From JAIPEI01 sp964443135 (lineage in GTDB: Bacteria; Desulfobacterota; DSM-4660; Desulfatiglandales; HGW-15), in NCBI GenBank assembly GCA_964443135.1, contig CAYUBQ010000006.1, positions 1 to 64,000 on the forward strand: a stretch of 64,000 bases of DNA, in the 5' to 3' direction. Below are positions 36,239 through 44,431 of this stretch, in pieces. The notes under the pieces are model-generated. The model ran no database searches and had not been told where the DNA came from. It saw only the letters and a list, made by a program, of their open reading frames with translations. Every line of letters begins with the position of its first letter. Position 1 is the stretch's first letter. The position numbers and the translations under genes are program-made.

Positions 36239-36745
36239 ATGAGCGACGGGAAGAACGGCATCCGGTACACGGGTTACGCACCGGGGGCGATCGGACGGAT
36301 CACCGCCTGCCACGCAACCTACTATTACGAGAACTGGGGGTTGGACCGCTCCTTCGAGATCCAGGTCGCCTCCGAGCTGGCCGCGTTTCTGGGCCGCTTC
36401 GACCCCGGCCGAGACGGGCTGTGGATCGCCTGGAGCGGGGACGCCTTCGCGGGTTCCGTGGTCGTGGACGGCTCCGAATCCCCCGAGCGGGAGGCGCGCC
36501 TCCGATGGTTCATCGTGGCGCCCCGCTTCCGGGACCGGGGGATCGGGGGGACCCTGATCCGGGAGGCCGTGCGGTTCTGCCGGGATGCGGGCCACGCCCG
36601 TCTTTTCCTCTGGACCTTTCAGGGCCTGGAACGCGCCCGCTCCCTGTACGAAAAAGTGGGGTTTCGATTATCCGGGGAACACGAGGTGACCCAGTGGGGA
36701 CAGCGGATTCTGGAGCAGCGGTTCGACCTCCCTCTGAGGGGCTGA
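36239..36745 (+). CDS. GNAT-family N-acetyltransferase
   Basis: A 168-residue GNAT acetyltransferase. The acetyl-CoA-binding motif A is seen as LRWFIVAPRFRDRGIGGTLI, and the C-terminal LYEKVGFRLSGEHEVTQWG is typical. The N-terminal part (ITACHATYYYENWGLDRSFE) resembles the acetyltransferase domains fused to MarR regulators, here standing alone. The substrate is unknown. The start ATG at 36239 has AAGGGCGAG before it and fits the mapped promoter. Confidence 0.88.
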   Translation: MSDGKNGIRYTGYAPGAIGRITACHATYYYENWGLDRSFEIQVASELAAFLGRFDPGRDGLWIAWSGDAFAGSVVVDGSESPEREARLRWFIVAPRFRDRGIGGTLIREAVRFCRDAGHARLFLWTFQGLERARSLYEKVGFRLSGEHEVTQWGQRILEQRFDLPLRG

Positions 36746-36765
36746 TCGTTCGTCCCGAAGAGATC

Positions 36766-36868
36766 GCCTTCGCAAAAACCCGCTCACCCGCCGCTGGAAA
36801 CAACGATGACCTCTTGCTGTTCCCGGGGCGGATCTCGAGGCTTGGGGCCTTTTACGACGCTATCCGTA
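36766..36868 (-). repeat. MITE-like repeat copy D
   Basis: A reverse-oriented copy from TTCGCAAAAACCCGCTCACC to CTTGGGGCCTTTTACGACGC, with diverged outer ends. Its end abuts the -35 box of the fmdB promoter. Confidence 0.8.
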
Positions 36869-36896
36869 TTGACAAATGGCGGCGAAACGCTATGAT
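36869..36896 (+). promoter_or_regulatory. sigma70 promoter of the fmdB-queD-kdsB unit
   Basis: TTGACA (36869-36874), a 16-bp spacer and TATGAT (36891-36896), 71 bp before the FmdB-like gene. The -35 begins where repeat copy D ends. Confidence 0.7.
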
Positions 36897-36966
36897 GAGT
36901 GGCGTTTTCATTGACCGGGACGGAGCGGCTCTTCGCCGCCTCCCATTTCCGCACAGGGGGTCAGAG

Positions 36967-37131
36967 ATGCCTACGTACGATTTCAAGTGTGAAAAGTGCA
37001 ACAAAAAGTTCAGCGAGACCTTGAGCGTCTCCGAGTACGACAAGACCAGGTTTCGTTGTCCCAAGTGCAAGAGCACGAGGGTGAAGCAGCAGATCACGTC
37101 GTTTCAGACCGTGACATCCAGAAAGAGCTGA
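36967..37131 (+). CDS. FmdB-family zinc ribbon protein
   Basis: A 54-residue zinc ribbon of the FmdB/CxxC_CxxC family: MPTYDFKCEKCNKKFSETL then FRCPKCKSTRVKQQ, giving two CxxC pairs. The family was named as a putative regulator of formamidase and amide genes, but its function is generally unknown. AGGGGG lies upstream of the ATG. It is the first gene after a strong promoter, followed at 8 bp by a second zinc ribbon gene. Confidence 0.9.
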   Translation: MPTYDFKCEKCNKKFSETLSVSEYDKTRFRCPKCKSTRVKQQITSFQTVTSRKS

Positions 37132-37139
37132 GGTGCGCC

Positions 37140-37433
37140 ATGGAATGCCCCCACTGCGGAGAGACGCTTCCCTCGAAAACCTGCCCCGACTGTGGTGAGG
37201 AGGTGCCGGAGAACAGTCTCTACTGCCTGGTCTGCGGGGTCTCCTTCGACGAGGAGGACGCGCCGGCGGTGGAGGACGACGAGAGCGGGCTGGACTTCGA
37301 AAGCCGGGTCCTCTGCCCCGACGGCGCCTGCACCGGAATCATCGAAAACGGGCGCTGCACGGAGTGCGGGAGACGGTACGGCGAGAGCGGCGAACCCGAA
37401 GCGGATGCGGGGAACGAGGAGCGTCGGGACTGA
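37140..37433 (+). CDS. double zinc ribbon protein
   Basis: A 97-residue hypothetical protein with four CxxC-type knuckles: CPHC, CPDC, CLVC near the start and CTEC near residue 74, plus single cysteines (LCPDGAC). The middle is acidic (DEEDAPAVEDDESGLDFE). No enzyme domain is present; a protein- or RNA-binding role is possible. GAGG stands before the ATG. It lies between the FmdB-like gene and queD (3 bp apart), so it is clearly in the same transcript. Confidence 0.8.
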   Translation: MECPHCGETLPSKTCPDCGEEVPENSLYCLVCGVSFDEEDAPAVEDDESGLDFESRVLCPDGACTGIIENGRCTECGRRYGESGEPEADAGNEERRD

Positions 37434-37436
37434 CCC

Positions 37437-37808
37437 ATGTACGAGCTGAAAATCCTTTCCCAGTTTGCGGCGGCGCACCAGCTGCGGGAGTCCGGTGGGA
37501 AGTGCGAGCGGATGCACGGCCACAACTGGAAGGTGGAGGTGTTCGTCCGCGGCGAAACCCTGGGGGACGACGGGCTTCTCATCGACTTTCACGACGTCAA
37601 GGCCGCCACGCACCGCGTCCTCGAAGGCCTCGACCACAAGCACCTGAACGAGGTGGCGCCTTTCGACCGGCTGAACCCTTCCTCCGAAAACATCGCCCGC
37701 CACGTCTTCGATGCGCTCGGCAACGCACTGAACAGCGACCGGGTGCGCGTGAGCCGCGTGACCGCCTGGGAGTCGGACACGGCGTGCGCGACCTACGAGG
37801 CCGGCTGA
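37437..37808 (+). CDS. queD: 6-carboxytetrahydropterin synthase QueD
   Basis: QueD, 123 residues, converts dihydroneopterin triphosphate to 6-carboxytetrahydropterin on the way to queuosine. Zinc histidines are in FAAAHQL and CERMHGHNWKV; the catalytic cysteine precedes the HGH motif, and LDHKHLNEV and AWESDTACATYE complete the site. The length is normal. No queC, queE or queF is in the window. It is part of the fmdB-kdsB transcript. Confidence 0.95.
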   Translation: MYELKILSQFAAAHQLRESGGKCERMHGHNWKVEVFVRGETLGDDGLLIDFHDVKAATHRVLEGLDHKHLNEVAPFDRLNPSSENIARHVFDALGNALNSDRVRVSRVTAWESDTACATYEAG

Positions 37809-37854
37809 CGCCCTCCCCTTCCCTTCCGGGCGAGCCCGAACGGGGCATGCACGC

Positions 37855-38601
37855 ATGCGCATTGTGGCGATCATACCCTCCCGCTACGGCTCCAGCCGTT
37901 TTCCGGGCAAACCCCTCGCCTCCATCGCGGGACGCCCCATGATCGAGCACGTCTATCGCAGGGTCTCCTCCTGCGGGGAGATCTCCGACGTCTTCGCGGC
38001 GACGGACGACGAACGGATCCTGGCCTGCGTGGAGGGGTTCGGAGGGAAGGCCGTCATGACCCGGGGGACCCACGCGTCGGGAACGGACCGCATCGCCGAG
38101 TGCGCCTCCCGGCTCGACCTGGACGAGGTGGACGTGGTGGTCAACGTCCAGGGGGACCAGCCCCTGGTCGATCCGGCGGTGCTGGCGGAGATGGTCGAGC
38201 CGCTGATCCGGGACGAGTCGCTCCCCATGAGCACCCTCATGGTCCGCATCCACGACCCCGGGGTGCTCTCCAACCCGAATCACGTCAAGGTGGTGTGCGA
38301 CGCCCGGGGGTTTGCCCTCTACTTCTCCCGCCACCCCATCCCCTTCTGCCGTGACGCGCGATCGGACGGGGTTCACCACAAGCACCTCGGCCTGTACGCT
38401 TACCGTGGGGCCTTCCTGAAGACGTTCACCGGGCTTCCGGAGGGGCGCCTGGAACGGGCCGAAAAGCTGGAGCAGCTTCGGGCCCTCGAGCACGGCTACC
38501 GGATCCGGGTGGTGGAGACCGTTCACGACTCGCCCGAGGTGGACGCACCGGAGGACGTGGCCCGGGTCGAGTCCATGATGGCTTGCACGCAGCCCCCCTG
38601 A
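37855..38601 (+). CDS. kdsB: CMP-Kdo synthetase
   Basis: 3-deoxy-manno-octulosonate cytidylyltransferase, 248 residues, activates Kdo for lipopolysaccharide core assembly. The nucleotide motif IIPSRYGSSRFPGKPLA is at the N-terminus; VNVQGDQPLVDP near residue 98 and HLGLYAYRGAFL near 183 are family signatures. Its presence supports a lipopolysaccharide-bearing outer membrane. It follows queD by 46 bp; the recJ gene comes 118 bp later. Confidence 0.96.
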   Translation: MRIVAIIPSRYGSSRFPGKPLASIAGRPMIEHVYRRVSSCGEISDVFAATDDERILACVEGFGGKAVMTRGTHASGTDRIAECASRLDLDEVDVVVNVQGDQPLVDPAVLAEMVEPLIRDESLPMSTLMVRIHDPGVLSNPNHVKVVCDARGFALYFSRHPIPFCRDARSDGVHHKHLGLYAYRGAFLKTFTGLPEGRLERAEKLEQLRALEHGYRIRVVETVHDSPEVDAPEDVARVESMMACTQPP

Positions 38602-38719
38602 TCGGGAAGCCGCTCCTCCGCGCCGGGGAGCTCCGCACCCCTTCGATCCCTGCGCCGCTCGACCGACGAAGGGTTCCCGACCGTCACCCCCGAGCCGCCC
38701 GACGGAAAGCCGCCTGACC

Positions 38720-40462
38720 TTGCAACCCCGGAGAACAACCTGGATTCTCGAAGAGCCCGCTCCCGGGGCGCCGCACCTGGCCCGCGAGGCGGGCATCTCT
38801 CCGCTTCAGGCGCAGATCCTTCTCCGCCGGGGGATCGACACCCCGGTCGCCGCCGGCCGTTTCCTCTCCCCGCGCCTGGCCGACCTGCCCCCTCCCGGCC
38901 TGCTCGAGGACATGGACCGGGCCGTGGATCGGGTCCTGCGCGCGGCCCGCAAGGCCCTGCCCATCACCGTCTACGGCGACTACGACGCGGACGGGCTGAC
39001 CGCCACCGCGCTCCTGGTCCGGTTCTTCACCGATCTCGACCTGCCCGCGTTCCCGTACGTCCCGGACCGGCTCGAGGAGGGGTACGGCTTGAACCGAGAC
39101 GCCGTCGACCGGATCGCCGAGACCCGCGGCGGGCTCCTCATCACGGTGGACTGCGGCACCGGAAACCTGGAGGAGGTGAGGCACGCCTCGAGCCGGGGGA
39201 TGGACGTGGTGATCACGGATCACCACCGCGTCCCGGACGACTTCGAGCCCCCCTGTCCCTTCCTCAACCCGAAAAGGCCGGACTGCGCCTTTCCCTTCCG
39301 CGGACTCGCCGGGGTGGGCGTGGCGTTCTACCTGGCCGCGGCCGTTCGCGCGGCCATGCGGGAGGAGGGGTGGTTCCGCTCCCGCCCCGAGCCGGACCTT
39401 CGACCCTACCTCGATCTGGTGGCGCTCGGCACGCTGGCGGACATGGTGCCCCTGCTCGAGGAGAACCGCCGGCTGGTGAGTGCGGGGATGGAGGTCATGA
39501 AGGCCAGTCGATGGCCCGGGGTGATCGCCCTCCAGACACTGACGGGGGTCGAACCGGACCGGGTCTCGCCGGAGGACGTGGCCTTTCGGCTGGCCCCCCG
39601 CATCAATGCCGCCGGACGTCTGGGGGAGCCCCGCACCGGCCTCGATCTCCTGCTCACCTCCGACCCGGTCTCTGCGAGGCGGCTTGCCGAGCGGCTCCAC
39701 ACCCTGAACGATCGGCGCCAGTCGCTGGAGCGGGCCGTCCTGGCCCGGATCGAGTCGGAGCTGCTGTCGGACGAGGCCGTCGAGGACAGGAAAGTCCTCG
39801 TCCTTCACGGGGAAGGGTGGCACCAGGGAGTGCTGGGCATCGTGGCGTCCCGCATCGCCGTGCGCTACGGCCGGCCCACCGTCGTTCTGGACGTCCGGGA
39901 CGGGATCGCCACGGGCTCGGGCCGCAGCGTCGACGGGTTCGACCTTCACGGGGCCCTCGAGAACCTGGACGACCTGTTCCTCCGGTTCGGGGGACATCGA
40001 CACGCGGTCGGGCTGAGCCTGGAGGAGAGACACATCGATCGGCTGATCGAGGGTATGGAGGCCGCGGCCCTCGATCGGCTCGCGGAAGGCGACCCGGTCC
40101 CTGCGCTCCGGGTCGAGGCGGAGCTTCCCCTGGGGGATGTCACGAAAGAGACGATCGAGGAGATCCAGAGGCTGGGACCCTTCGGCTCGGGAAACCCGGA
40201 GCCCCTCTTCCTGGCCTGGGGCCTGGACGTGCTGGAGTCCAGGATCGTGGGGGACCGGCACCTGAAGCTGCGCGTCGCCTGCGGTGGACGGGAGCTGGAC
40301 GCGATCGGCTTCGACCAGGGCCACCTTCACCCGTTGAGAGGAGCCACGATGAGCGTGGTCTACCATCCTCGGGTCAACCGGTGGAACGGGGTCGAGAGCC
40401 TGCAGCTCAACATCCGGGCCCTGGACCCCGTCGAGGGCGAACACGGTCGACGGAACGGGTGA
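38720..40462 (+). CDS. recJ: single-stranded-DNA exonuclease RecJ
   Basis: RecJ, 580 residues, is the 5'-3' exonuclease of recombination and mismatch repair. DHH-family metal motifs are visible as YGDYDADG near residue 92, VDCGTG and ITDHHRVPDD, with LGTLADMVPL and the DHHA1 GSGRSVDGFDL, FGGHRHAVGL block, then a C-terminal OB fold. The start codon is TTG (38720-38722) with GGAAAG about ten bases upstream; no in-frame ATG gives the complete N-terminus. Confidence 0.94.
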   Translation: MQPRRTTWILEEPAPGAPHLAREAGISPLQAQILLRRGIDTPVAAGRFLSPRLADLPPPGLLEDMDRAVDRVLRAARKALPITVYGDYDADGLTATALLVRFFTDLDLPAFPYVPDRLEEGYGLNRDAVDRIAETRGGLLITVDCGTGNLEEVRHASSRGMDVVITDHHRVPDDFEPPCPFLNPKRPDCAFPFRGLAGVGVAFYLAAAVRAAMREEGWFRSRPEPDLRPYLDLVALGTLADMVPLLEENRRLVSAGMEVMKASRWPGVIALQTLTGVEPDRVSPEDVAFRLAPRINAAGRLGEPRTGLDLLLTSDPVSARRLAERLHTLNDRRQSLERAVLARIESELLSDEAVEDRKVLVLHGEGWHQGVLGIVASRIAVRYGRPTVVLDVRDGIATGSGRSVDGFDLHGALENLDDLFLRFGGHRHAVGLSLEERHIDRLIEGMEAAALDRLAEGDPVPALRVEAELPLGDVTKETIEEIQRLGPFGSGNPEPLFLAWGLDVLESRIVGDRHLKLRVACGGRELDAIGFDQGHLHPLRGATMSVVYHPRVNRWNGVESLQLNIRALDPVEGEHGRRNG

Positions 40463-40480
40463 CGAGGGGCCCGTCCGGCA

Positions 40481-40981
40481 TCAGCGGAAGGCGTCGCCCT
40501 CCTCCCGAAAGATCTCGGCCGCCAGGTCGATGTCCTCCGGGGAGAACACGAACAGGGCGCTCCCCACGCCGGGGAGGGCGGAGCCGTACACGTAGTTGAT
40601 GTTGATGCCCTCCTCGCCGAACTTGCGGGCCAGGTCGGCCAGCATGCCGGGGCGGTTGTCGATCTCGAGCGCGATGACCGGCATGATGTCGAAGATGTAC
40701 CCCCCGGCCGAGAGCAGGTCGATCGCCCGGTCCGTGTCGCTCACCAGCATCCGGATCAGGGCGTAGGCGGCCGAATCCTTCTGCATGGAGCCGTAGCTGG
40801 CGGCCGGCGCGATCCGCTTCAGGGACTTGCCCCGCGCCTTGAACAGCTCCTTGACGTAGCCAGACGCGTCCTGGATGGTCAGGGCGTCGATGTTGACCTC
40901 GGCGTCGGAGAACATGCTGGCCAGCTTTCCCAGCTCGCCCGGCGCGTTCAAGAGGAACAGCTGGATCTCGGTGCGTACCAT
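40481..40981 (-). CDS. tandem ACT-domain protein
   Basis: A 166-residue protein made of two ACT-like domains (LFLLNAPGELGKLASMFSDAEVNIDAL and ALEIDNRPGMLADLARKFGEEGININYVYG, fragments) and nothing else. Such proteins bind amino acids and act as stand-alone sensors, often near aspartate kinase or phenylacetate-CoA ligase genes. No such partner is next to it here; hflC lies 17 bp upstream on the same strand. GGGGA precedes the ATG. Confidence 0.87.
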   Translation of the reverse strand: MVRTEIQLFLLNAPGELGKLASMFSDAEVNIDALTIQDASGYVKELFKARGKSLKRIAPAASYGSMQKDSAAYALIRMLVSDTDRAIDLLSAGGYIFDIMPVIALEIDNRPGMLADLARKFGEEGININYVYGSALPGVGSALFVFSPEDIDLAAEIFREEGDAFR

Positions 40982-40997
40982 GGGCGTCCCCTCCGGC

Positions 40998-41984
40998 TCA
41001 GTTCGTGCCGAGCTCCGCCATGGGCGATGTCCTTTCCGTCTCCGGCTCCGTGACGGTGTAGTCCTTCAGGTAACGGAGGAACTCCGAGTCCGTGGAGAGC
41101 ACCAGGGTGCTCTGCTCGTCCATGGCCTCCCGGTAGATCTCCAGGCTCTGGTTGAAGGAGTAGAACTCGGCGTCCTTGCCGTAGGCCCGGGCATAGATCG
41201 CGGCGGCCTCGGCATCGGCCTTTCCCTTGATCTCCTGCGCGGTCCTGTACGCCCCGGACTGGATCTTCTTGAGCTCCTTCTCCGCGTCTCCCTCGATCTC
41301 CCGCGCCTCGCCCTGGCCCTCCGAGCGGAACTTCTCGGCCATCTGCTTCCGTTCGGCGATCATGCGCTGGTAGACGGACTTCCGGACCTCCTCCACGTAG
41401 TTGAGCCGCTTGATCTTCACGTCCACCAGCTCGATGCCGAACTCGGCCATCTTGGGCTGGGCCTGCGCCAGGATCTTCTTGGTGATCTCCCGCCGTCCCG
41501 TCTCGACGCCCCCGAGACGCCGTTCCTCCTTGAGCTCCTCGCCCTGGATCTGAAACGTGTCCAGCTCCCGGTTCGTCATCCTCACGGTCTCGATCAGCGG
41601 GTAGCTGGTGATCAGGTTCCGCACCGCCGAGTCCAGGATGTCGTCGAGCCGGCCCAGAGCGCCCACGGTGTTGTTCACGGTCTGGAAGAAGAGCAGCGGG
41701 TCGGTGATCCGCCACCGGGCGAAGGTGTCCACGTAGATGAAGGTCTTGCCCAGCGTCGGGATCTGTCCGGAGTCCCCGTCCCAGTCGAGCAGGTTCTTGG
41801 GAAAGTAGTTCGCCTTCTGGATCAAGGGGATCTTGAAGTAGAGCCCCGGCTCCCGGATGGGCTGGTCCACCAGCTTGCCGAACTGGGTCAGCACGACCTG
41901 CTCGGTCTCGTCGATCACGTACGCCGCGCTGAACAGGCCGATCAGGGCCAGGACCACGATTACGATCAGCACCTTGGCCTTCAT
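40998..41984 (-). CDS. hflC: protease modulator HflC
   Basis: HflC, 328 residues, forms with HflK the membrane cage around the FtsH protease. One N-terminal helix (VLIVIVVLALIGLFSAAYVI) is followed by the SPFH/prohibitin domain (LTQFGKLVDQPIREPGLYFKIPLI) and a long coiled coil (EREIEGDAEKELKKIQSGAY region). The start overlaps the hflK stop by 4 bp (ATGA), the usual coupling of this pair. Confidence 0.95.
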   Translation of the reverse strand: MKAKVLIVIVVLALIGLFSAAYVIDETEQVVLTQFGKLVDQPIREPGLYFKIPLIQKANYFPKNLLDWDGDSGQIPTLGKTFIYVDTFARWRITDPLLFFQTVNNTVGALGRLDDILDSAVRNLITSYPLIETVRMTNRELDTFQIQGEELKEERRLGGVETGRREITKKILAQAQPKMAEFGIELVDVKIKRLNYVEEVRKSVYQRMIAERKQMAEKFRSEGQGEAREIEGDAEKELKKIQSGAYRTAQEIKGKADAEAAAIYARAYGKDAEFYSFNQSLEIYREAMDEQSTLVLSTDSEFLRYLKDYTVTEPETERTSPMAELGTN

Positions 41985-43036
41985 TGCTTACCTCCCTGAG
42001 CCACGCCCGATCCCTTCCCGAGGTTGAGCAGCGGTAGCAGGTTGTTCTGTTTTGCATCGAGGATGTACTTGTCCCCCAGGTTCGGGTAGACCTCCCGGAT
42101 CGCTTCCAGGAACAGCCGCCTCCGCGTGATGTCCGGCGCCTTGGCGTACTCCTCGTAGAGGGCCGTGAAACGCGAGGCGTTGCCGTTGGCCTGGTTCACG
42201 CGTTCGAGCGCGTAGCCCTCGGCGCTCAGGATCGTCTTCTGCGCCTTTCCGCGGGCCTGGGGGATCAGCTTGTTGTACTGCTCCCGGGCCTGGTAGACCA
42301 GCTTTTCCTTTTCCTGGATCGCCTGGTTGACCTCGTTGAAGGAGGGCTGCACCGGCTCGGGTACGTTGGTCCGCTTCATCTCGATCGTGGCCAGCTTGAG
42401 CCCGGTCTCGGCCTCGTCGAGCTCCTTCTGGAGAAGCCCCTCGGCCTGGTTGGCGATCTCCTGGCGCTTGCTGATCACCTCGTTGATGCTCCGGTCCCCC
42501 ACCACGAGCCGCATGGTGGCCTCGGACAGGTCCCTGAGCGTGCTCTTCACGTCGCGCACCCTGAACAGGTACTTGTAGGGATCGTTGATCCGGTACTGGA
42601 CGATCCAGGGCACCACGGCCACGTTCAAGTCCCCGGTGAGCATGAGAGACTCGTTCAGGTAGGCCGAGCCCGAGGCGTACCGGCTCTGGGTACCGGCCTC
42701 GACGGTGCGGAACCCGAACTCCTCCTTGTAGACGTAGCGCACCCGCACCTTGGTGACCTTCTCGATCCCCTTGGGGAGCTTGAAGTTGAGTCCGGGCTGC
42801 GTGGTGCGGACGTACTCCCCGAAGCGCTGGACCACGCCCACCTCGTCCACGGCCACCGTGTAGAACATGGTGGTGAGGAGGTAGATCACCACCAGGATCA
42901 CAATGATGGATCCCCCCTTGGGAAACCGCCCCTTCAGACCCTTGAGCTTCTCGAACAGGTCCCCCAGCTGGGGGGGCTGTCCCTCGGGTCGATTCCTCTT
43001 CTGCTGCTGCTGCAGCTTCTCCCAGTCCCACGCCAT
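41981..43036 (-). CDS. hflK: protease modulator HflK
   Basis: HflK, 351 residues, partner of HflC. A polar N-terminus (MAWDWEKLQQQQKRNR) with a short proline/glycine stretch leads into one helix (IIVILVVIYLLTTMFYTV) and the SPFH domain (VDEVGVVQRFGEYVRTTQPGLNFK). Upstream, at 43120-43200, is a conserved element shared with the fur-feoA upstream region. Confidence 0.95.
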   Translation of the reverse strand: MAWDWEKLQQQQKRNRPEGQPPQLGDLFEKLKGLKGRFPKGGSIIVILVVIYLLTTMFYTVAVDEVGVVQRFGEYVRTTQPGLNFKLPKGIEKVTKVRVRYVYKEEFGFRTVEAGTQSRYASGSAYLNESLMLTGDLNVAVVPWIVQYRINDPYKYLFRVRDVKSTLRDLSEATMRLVVGDRSINEVISKRQEIANQAEGLLQKELDEAETGLKLATIEMKRTNVPEPVQPSFNEVNQAIQEKEKLVYQAREQYNKLIPQARGKAQKTILSAEGYALERVNQANGNASRFTALYEEYAKAPDITRRRLFLEAIREVYPNLGDKYILDAKQNNLLPLLNLGKGSGVAQGGKQ

Positions 43037-43119
43037 AAAAACCCCTTCCCGATTTTCTAGGACCCGGTTTCATCCATCTCGATAATCTGTTAAGCTGATG
43101 CCCATTACCGAACGAACGC

Positions 43120-43200
43120 TGGACATTGCTGCGTTTCCAATTCGGAAAGGGGGATTTTTGTCAAGATCAAGGAGATCAAGAGGTGACGCGGAGGCATACT
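43120..43200. repeat. conserved upstream element, copy 2
   Basis: TGGACATTGCTGCGTTTCCA at 43120 matches copy 1 at 11431, and the following GTCAAGATCAAGGAGATC aligns with the AAGGAG stretch of that copy. It lies 84 bp upstream of hflK, in the same orientation to the gene as copy 1. Confidence 0.65.
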
Positions 43201-43316
43201 GGAGTCCGCCCCACAAGGAACCTCGCTGATCGACGATGAGATCGGCAAAAAGGACCCTTTCTGAATGGATACCAAGATATAGACAAAACAACCGTTTCGT
43301 CAAGGAATAATGGGCC

Positions 43317-43694
43317 GTGAAGCACCGCCGAGACACCGGAAAACATCAGGGACCCCCCGCTCCCGAGGACCGGAGCGCCCGTCGCGCCAGGGACCTCACC
43401 CCGCTCAGCGAGGTCCTCCGGTCCATCTTCGATGACCCCGGGCTCCCGTTCAACCCCGACGACCATCGCATCTGGGAGGTCTGGGACGACGTGGTGGGCC
43501 CGGGCATCGCGCAAAACGCCCGGCCCTCCTGGATCCGGGACGGACGGCTGAGGGTCCGGGTCTCCGGTCCGATCTGGCTCCAGGAGCTCGAGTACGCGGC
43601 CGAGACCATCCGCGACCGGCTGAACGAGGCCCTCGGCCGCCGGGCCGTCACCCGGATCGACTTCCGCCTGGGAGACCCCAAGGTGCCGGTGTGA
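43317..43694 (+). CDS. DciA-like DUF721 protein
   Basis: A 125-residue DUF721 protein. The conserved WEVWDDVVGPGIAQNARP and the RDGRLRVRVSGPIWLQELEYA blocks are those of DciA, the ancestral loader of the replicative helicase, although many DUF721 proteins are unassigned. The start is GTG (43317-43319); AAGGA lies about ten bases upstream. It is monocistronic, convergent with the trmN6-like gene. No replication gene is nearby. Confidence 0.87.
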   Translation: MKHRRDTGKHQGPPAPEDRSARRARDLTPLSEVLRSIFDDPGLPFNPDDHRIWEVWDDVVGPGIAQNARPSWIRDGRLRVRVSGPIWLQELEYAAETIRDRLNEALGRRAVTRIDFRLGDPKVPV

Positions 43695-43714
43695 ATCGCC
43701 CCGAATGACTGCAC

Positions 43715-44431
43715 TCAGGGCAGGGAGTGGTCCCCCTGGTCCAGGATCGGCGGGAGCACGGTCACGCCCGGCCGCCCTTCCCGTGCGGCCTCCACGAGCA
43801 CGAGCCCGGCGGCGGCGTCGGCCTTCGGGTGGACGAGCTGCAGCCGCTTGGGCTCGAGCCCGAGCCCCCGCATGCGGGCCAGGAGGTCGGTGAGACGTTC
43901 CGCCGGGTAGATCAGGGACACCCGTCCCTTTCCCCGCAGGAGGAGCCGGGCGGACCGAAGGATGTCGTCCAGGGAGGCCAGGATCTCGTGGCGGGCGACG
44001 GCCCGCTCCCGGTCGGGGTTGATCCGGCCGCTCCGAGCCCTCCGGTAGGGCGGATTGCAGACCACCGCGTGGAAGCTCCCGTGCTCGAGGGGAGGCCGGC
44101 GGAGATCCCCCCGGACCACCGGCATCCGGTCGTGGAGCCCGTTGAGACGGGCGTTCCTGGAGGCCTGAAACGCCAGCGCCTCCTGGATCTCGAGCCCGAC
44201 CACCCACGCGGCCCCTCTGGAGCGGAGCAGGAGGAGGGGAATGATGCCGCAGCCCGTGCCCAGGTCGACGACCCGATCGCCTTTCCTGATCGTCGCGAAG
44301 TCGGCCAGGAGCAGGGCGTCGATGGAGAAGCGATACCCGGCGCGGGACTGGATCACCTGCAGGCGCCCGTCCAGGAAGGGATCGACGCGTTCACCGGGGC
44401 CGCAGGGGCTGTGGGGTCTGGATGAGCTCAC
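43715..44431 (-). CDS. TrmN6-like tRNA/DNA adenine-N6 methyltransferase
   Basis: A 238-residue AdoMet methyltransferase of the YfiC/TrmN6 group, which methylates A37 of tRNA-Val. The opening block DPFLDGRLQVIQSRAGYRFSIDALLLA is the family signature (given as one motif in parts), VVDLGTGCGIIPLLL is the AdoMet site and VVCNPPYRR the catalytic NPPY. The ATG overlaps the end of the DUF1015 gene by 41 bp, so the two are co-transcribed. An RNA target is probable but not certain. Confidence 0.88.
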   Translation of the reverse strand: MSSSRPHSPCGPGERVDPFLDGRLQVIQSRAGYRFSIDALLLADFATIRKGDRVVDLGTGCGIIPLLLLRSRGAAWVVGLEIQEALAFQASRNARLNGLHDRMPVVRGDLRRPPLEHGSFHAVVCNPPYRRARSGRINPDRERAVARHEILASLDDILRSARLLLRGKGRVSLIYPAERLTDLLARMRGLGLEPKRLQLVHPKADAAAGLVLVEAAREGRPGVTVLPPILDQGDHSLP

